From Gavia stellata (Eukaryota; Chordata; Aves; Gaviiformes; Gaviidae): a stretch of 64,000 nt of DNA. A program made the translations under genes and the position numbers. How positions within the stretch are numbered: position 1 is the stretch's first letter; the number at the start of each line of letters is the position of its first letter. Under the pieces are notes generated by a model. It worked only from the letters and a program-made list of their open reading frames with translations. It did not search any database and had not been told where the DNA came from. Of this stretch, positions 61,983 through 64,000 are shown piece after piece. The stretch lies in the NCBI RefSeq assembly GCF_030936135.1, contig NC_082603.1:12492880-12556879 (forward strand), read 5' to 3'.

Positions 61983-64000
61983 GCTTTCACTGTCCCTACA
62001 CTATGTTGCTATGTTTTCCTTTATGTATGCATCAGTGCCAAAGCCAGTAATAGGTTACTGCTCATGCAGAAATTTTTTTAGCTGTGACAAAAGTGACTGT
62101 TGATTTTTATGTAGATTTGTGCAAATAGCCAGTATCTTGCTACAATTTTGGTGTACCTTTTTTAACTTAATTTTGTTGATGATACTAAATTTAAGATGAT
62201 AGGGATGTATTTATAAAACCAAGTTAAATTCTGTGTCCTGCTAGCATATGCTGTTGCTAAAATAGTAAATATTTAATTAATTTGTTCTATGTGTATGAGC
62301 ACCTTATGATTTCAATAGGATTAATTTTATGAATAGAATAGGCAGGATCCAGCCCTCTTCACTAAGTTCAGAAGACCAGCAGAACACTATGTGAGGACTT
62401 TCTATGTTAGTGGTGGTCAGGTCTCCTCTGTGGTAGAACATTTCTGGCACTGATGTGTGTATTATTTGTAAATTTGAGACATGAAAATATGAGCATGAAA
62501 CTAATGGTGACCATTTATGCAGCCCTTCTTTCAGGGATGGGGAATACCTTTTATAGGTGTTTTTAACAATGGTTCAGGAAGGAAATTTGCTTTTCATGAA
62601 CTCACCAATATAGGTGCAGTGTTGTTCTGAGGTCGTTCAGCTGGAAGTCAGTAGTTTAAAGACTTAAATTACTTCAAAATGATCCTTAACACAGTTCTTC
62701 ATCTGCGGACGCTTGGAATAATGCAGAAGAACTCAAAGCACATTGTACTTTTATAATAAGAATTATTATTTTGGTAGAATATTCTGTAGTTCTTTTCCCA
62801 AGGTGATTGCGTAGCAAGATAGTGAAAATACCTGGTGGCAAGATAGTTGTGCGTGACAAGGCATTGGTGGTAGAGTCCTCCAGGTGGTTATTTAAGTGGA
62901 GTGCTGTCGTGTGTGACATCTTATTCTGCCCCTCTCCTAGGCTTCATCAACACCTTGTAATTTTGTAATCTATATTGCAGGAACTGCTAATATACAATAA
63001 CCACAAAGCTTTTTGCCAGTATGCCGGTTGCCTTTTGCAGTGCTGAAGGATTGATTATTACGGGATCTGAGACAGTACACTGGAGGCTGCATGGAGGTGT
63101 TAGGCTTGCTTTGCATCTTGGGCTCCATGCTGCACTCTGTTGAAGAGGCAGCTTTCATGTGTGGTCTTGTATCATCTCCCTGGACTTTACCTGCTGAAGA
63201 CTGAGGACCAGGTCTTTTAACAATTATGCTGGGTCCTTTACTGAACCTACCTTCATGTTGGTTATAATAAGCTGTTTGAAACAGCCATCTATATGATGGT
63301 AACTTAAGAATAATTTTCTTAATTGAATTGGAGAAAAATATGATATTAGTATCTTAAGACTCAGCACGTAGTGGTTCAGTAATGCAGACTTCTCACTGGC
63401 GCCCACATACGCCATTTAAAGCCCTGATTGTACTGTAGCAAATTGCTCAGCAGGCTGAGAGGCCAGATAATTCTAAATTATACTCTGCTGCAGAGCTTTC
63501 ATAGTACTCGGTTTATTTGCCATTTGATTGTTTTAGGCTATCTGATAAATACAGACTTGTGCTCTAGGATTTTAATTTTAAATATTTTTTCTTATCTTCA
63601 TAAATATCTTTCTTTCTCATGAGAGCACAGTCATGTTTTACTTTGAGATGCCAAATTGACATCCTTTGAAATAAAGTTTTGGACCATTCATCGGTGTACT
63701 TCAAAGGTTACTGTGAGGCAAGGCATCAGTGTGATTCAGCTGTGACATCAAGTGGGCCACATATAGAGGTGACAGTTGAATTTCCATGAGCATTCACTCA
63801 TTTGCCTCTGCTGAGATGATCACAGCTATTAATTCATACTAGTGGAAGTAGGTGTTTATGTGATTTTGACACACATCCCACACAAATTTAGGCTGCCCTC
63901 AATGATGCGTTTCACTTTGGCAGACAGCTGGGGTGAGTGAATGCAGCCTTTAGACAGCAAGGACCTATGATGATGTCTGCTGAAACATTTTATGTCAGGT

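Larger units (their letters stand above)
44794..64000 (+). other. VAV3: VAV3 intron 1 (5' part)
   Basis: Starts at the GT donor after codon 68. The next Vav exon should begin with FLCLKNI-like sequence, and I do not find this in any frame before the window end, so intron 1 is at least 19.2 kb. VAV3 has a very long first intron in other vertebrates, which agrees. The intron holds simple repeats, a pyrimidine-rich tract at 57157-57443, a hairpin at 61954-61982 and short tandem duplications. I see no CR1 insertion in it, in contrast to three in the upstream flank. Confidence 0.8.

Noticed and set aside
1..64000. CRISPR arrays, operons, tRNA or rRNA genes, bacterial-type systems
   Set aside because: None seen. 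The sequence is vertebrate nuclear DNA, and no cloverleaf with A and B boxes or rRNA stretch was recognised by eye; a tRNAscan run would be decisive.

Overview
This window looks like vertebrate, almost certainly avian, nuclear DNA. The evidence is three CR1-type LINE retrotransposon pieces carrying the typical avian 3' terminus (repeats of ATTCTATG/GATTCT), a bird-type ERVL-like LTR, an AT-rich and mostly non-coding background, and GC/CpG-rich islands. The LTR type suggests a neoavian bird, but I cannot name the species.

Only one cellular protein-coding gene can be supported: the first coding exon of VAV3 (Rho-family guanine nucleotide exchange factor 3), plus strand, 44590-44793. It sits in a dense CpG island (about 44230-45570). 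The island supplies a TATA-less, GC-box promoter region upstream of the ATG, and the exon ends at a splice donor at 44794. Everything from 44794 to the window end (about 19 kb) reads as VAV3 intron 1. Everything before about 44.2 kb is upstream intergenic sequence. In mammals the neighbour upstream of VAV3 is SLC25A24, but I see no coding exon of it here.

Layout: 1-2202, gene-free. 2203-5235, an LTR split by a 5'-truncated, frameshifted CR1 on the minus strand (about 2494-4938). 5236-14465, gene-free with two old SINE/LINE-tail relics. 14466-15008 and 19356-19828, two short plus-strand CR1 3' ends of one subfamily. 19829-24200, gene-free apart from an unexplained 259-codon minus-strand frame. 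24450-24880, a GC-rich minisatellite followed by an orphan CpG island about 20 kb upstream of VAV3. 25108-44190, gene-free with a few enhancer-like blocks and a perfect 20-bp palindrome. 44195-44262, a three-copy 23-bp repeat carrying an E-box at the edge of the VAV3 island. 44794-64000, intron 1 with simple repeats, a long pyrimidine tract and a possible cryptic exon.

I found no clear new biological system. The observations most worth checking are the E-box array at the VAV3 promoter, the orphan CpG island and minisatellite at 24.5-24.9 kb, the mosaic divergence between the two CR1 copies at 14.5 and 19.4 kb, and the CR1 insertion at the expected cap site of the LTR. Identifications rest on reading and memory of the families; no database search was run.
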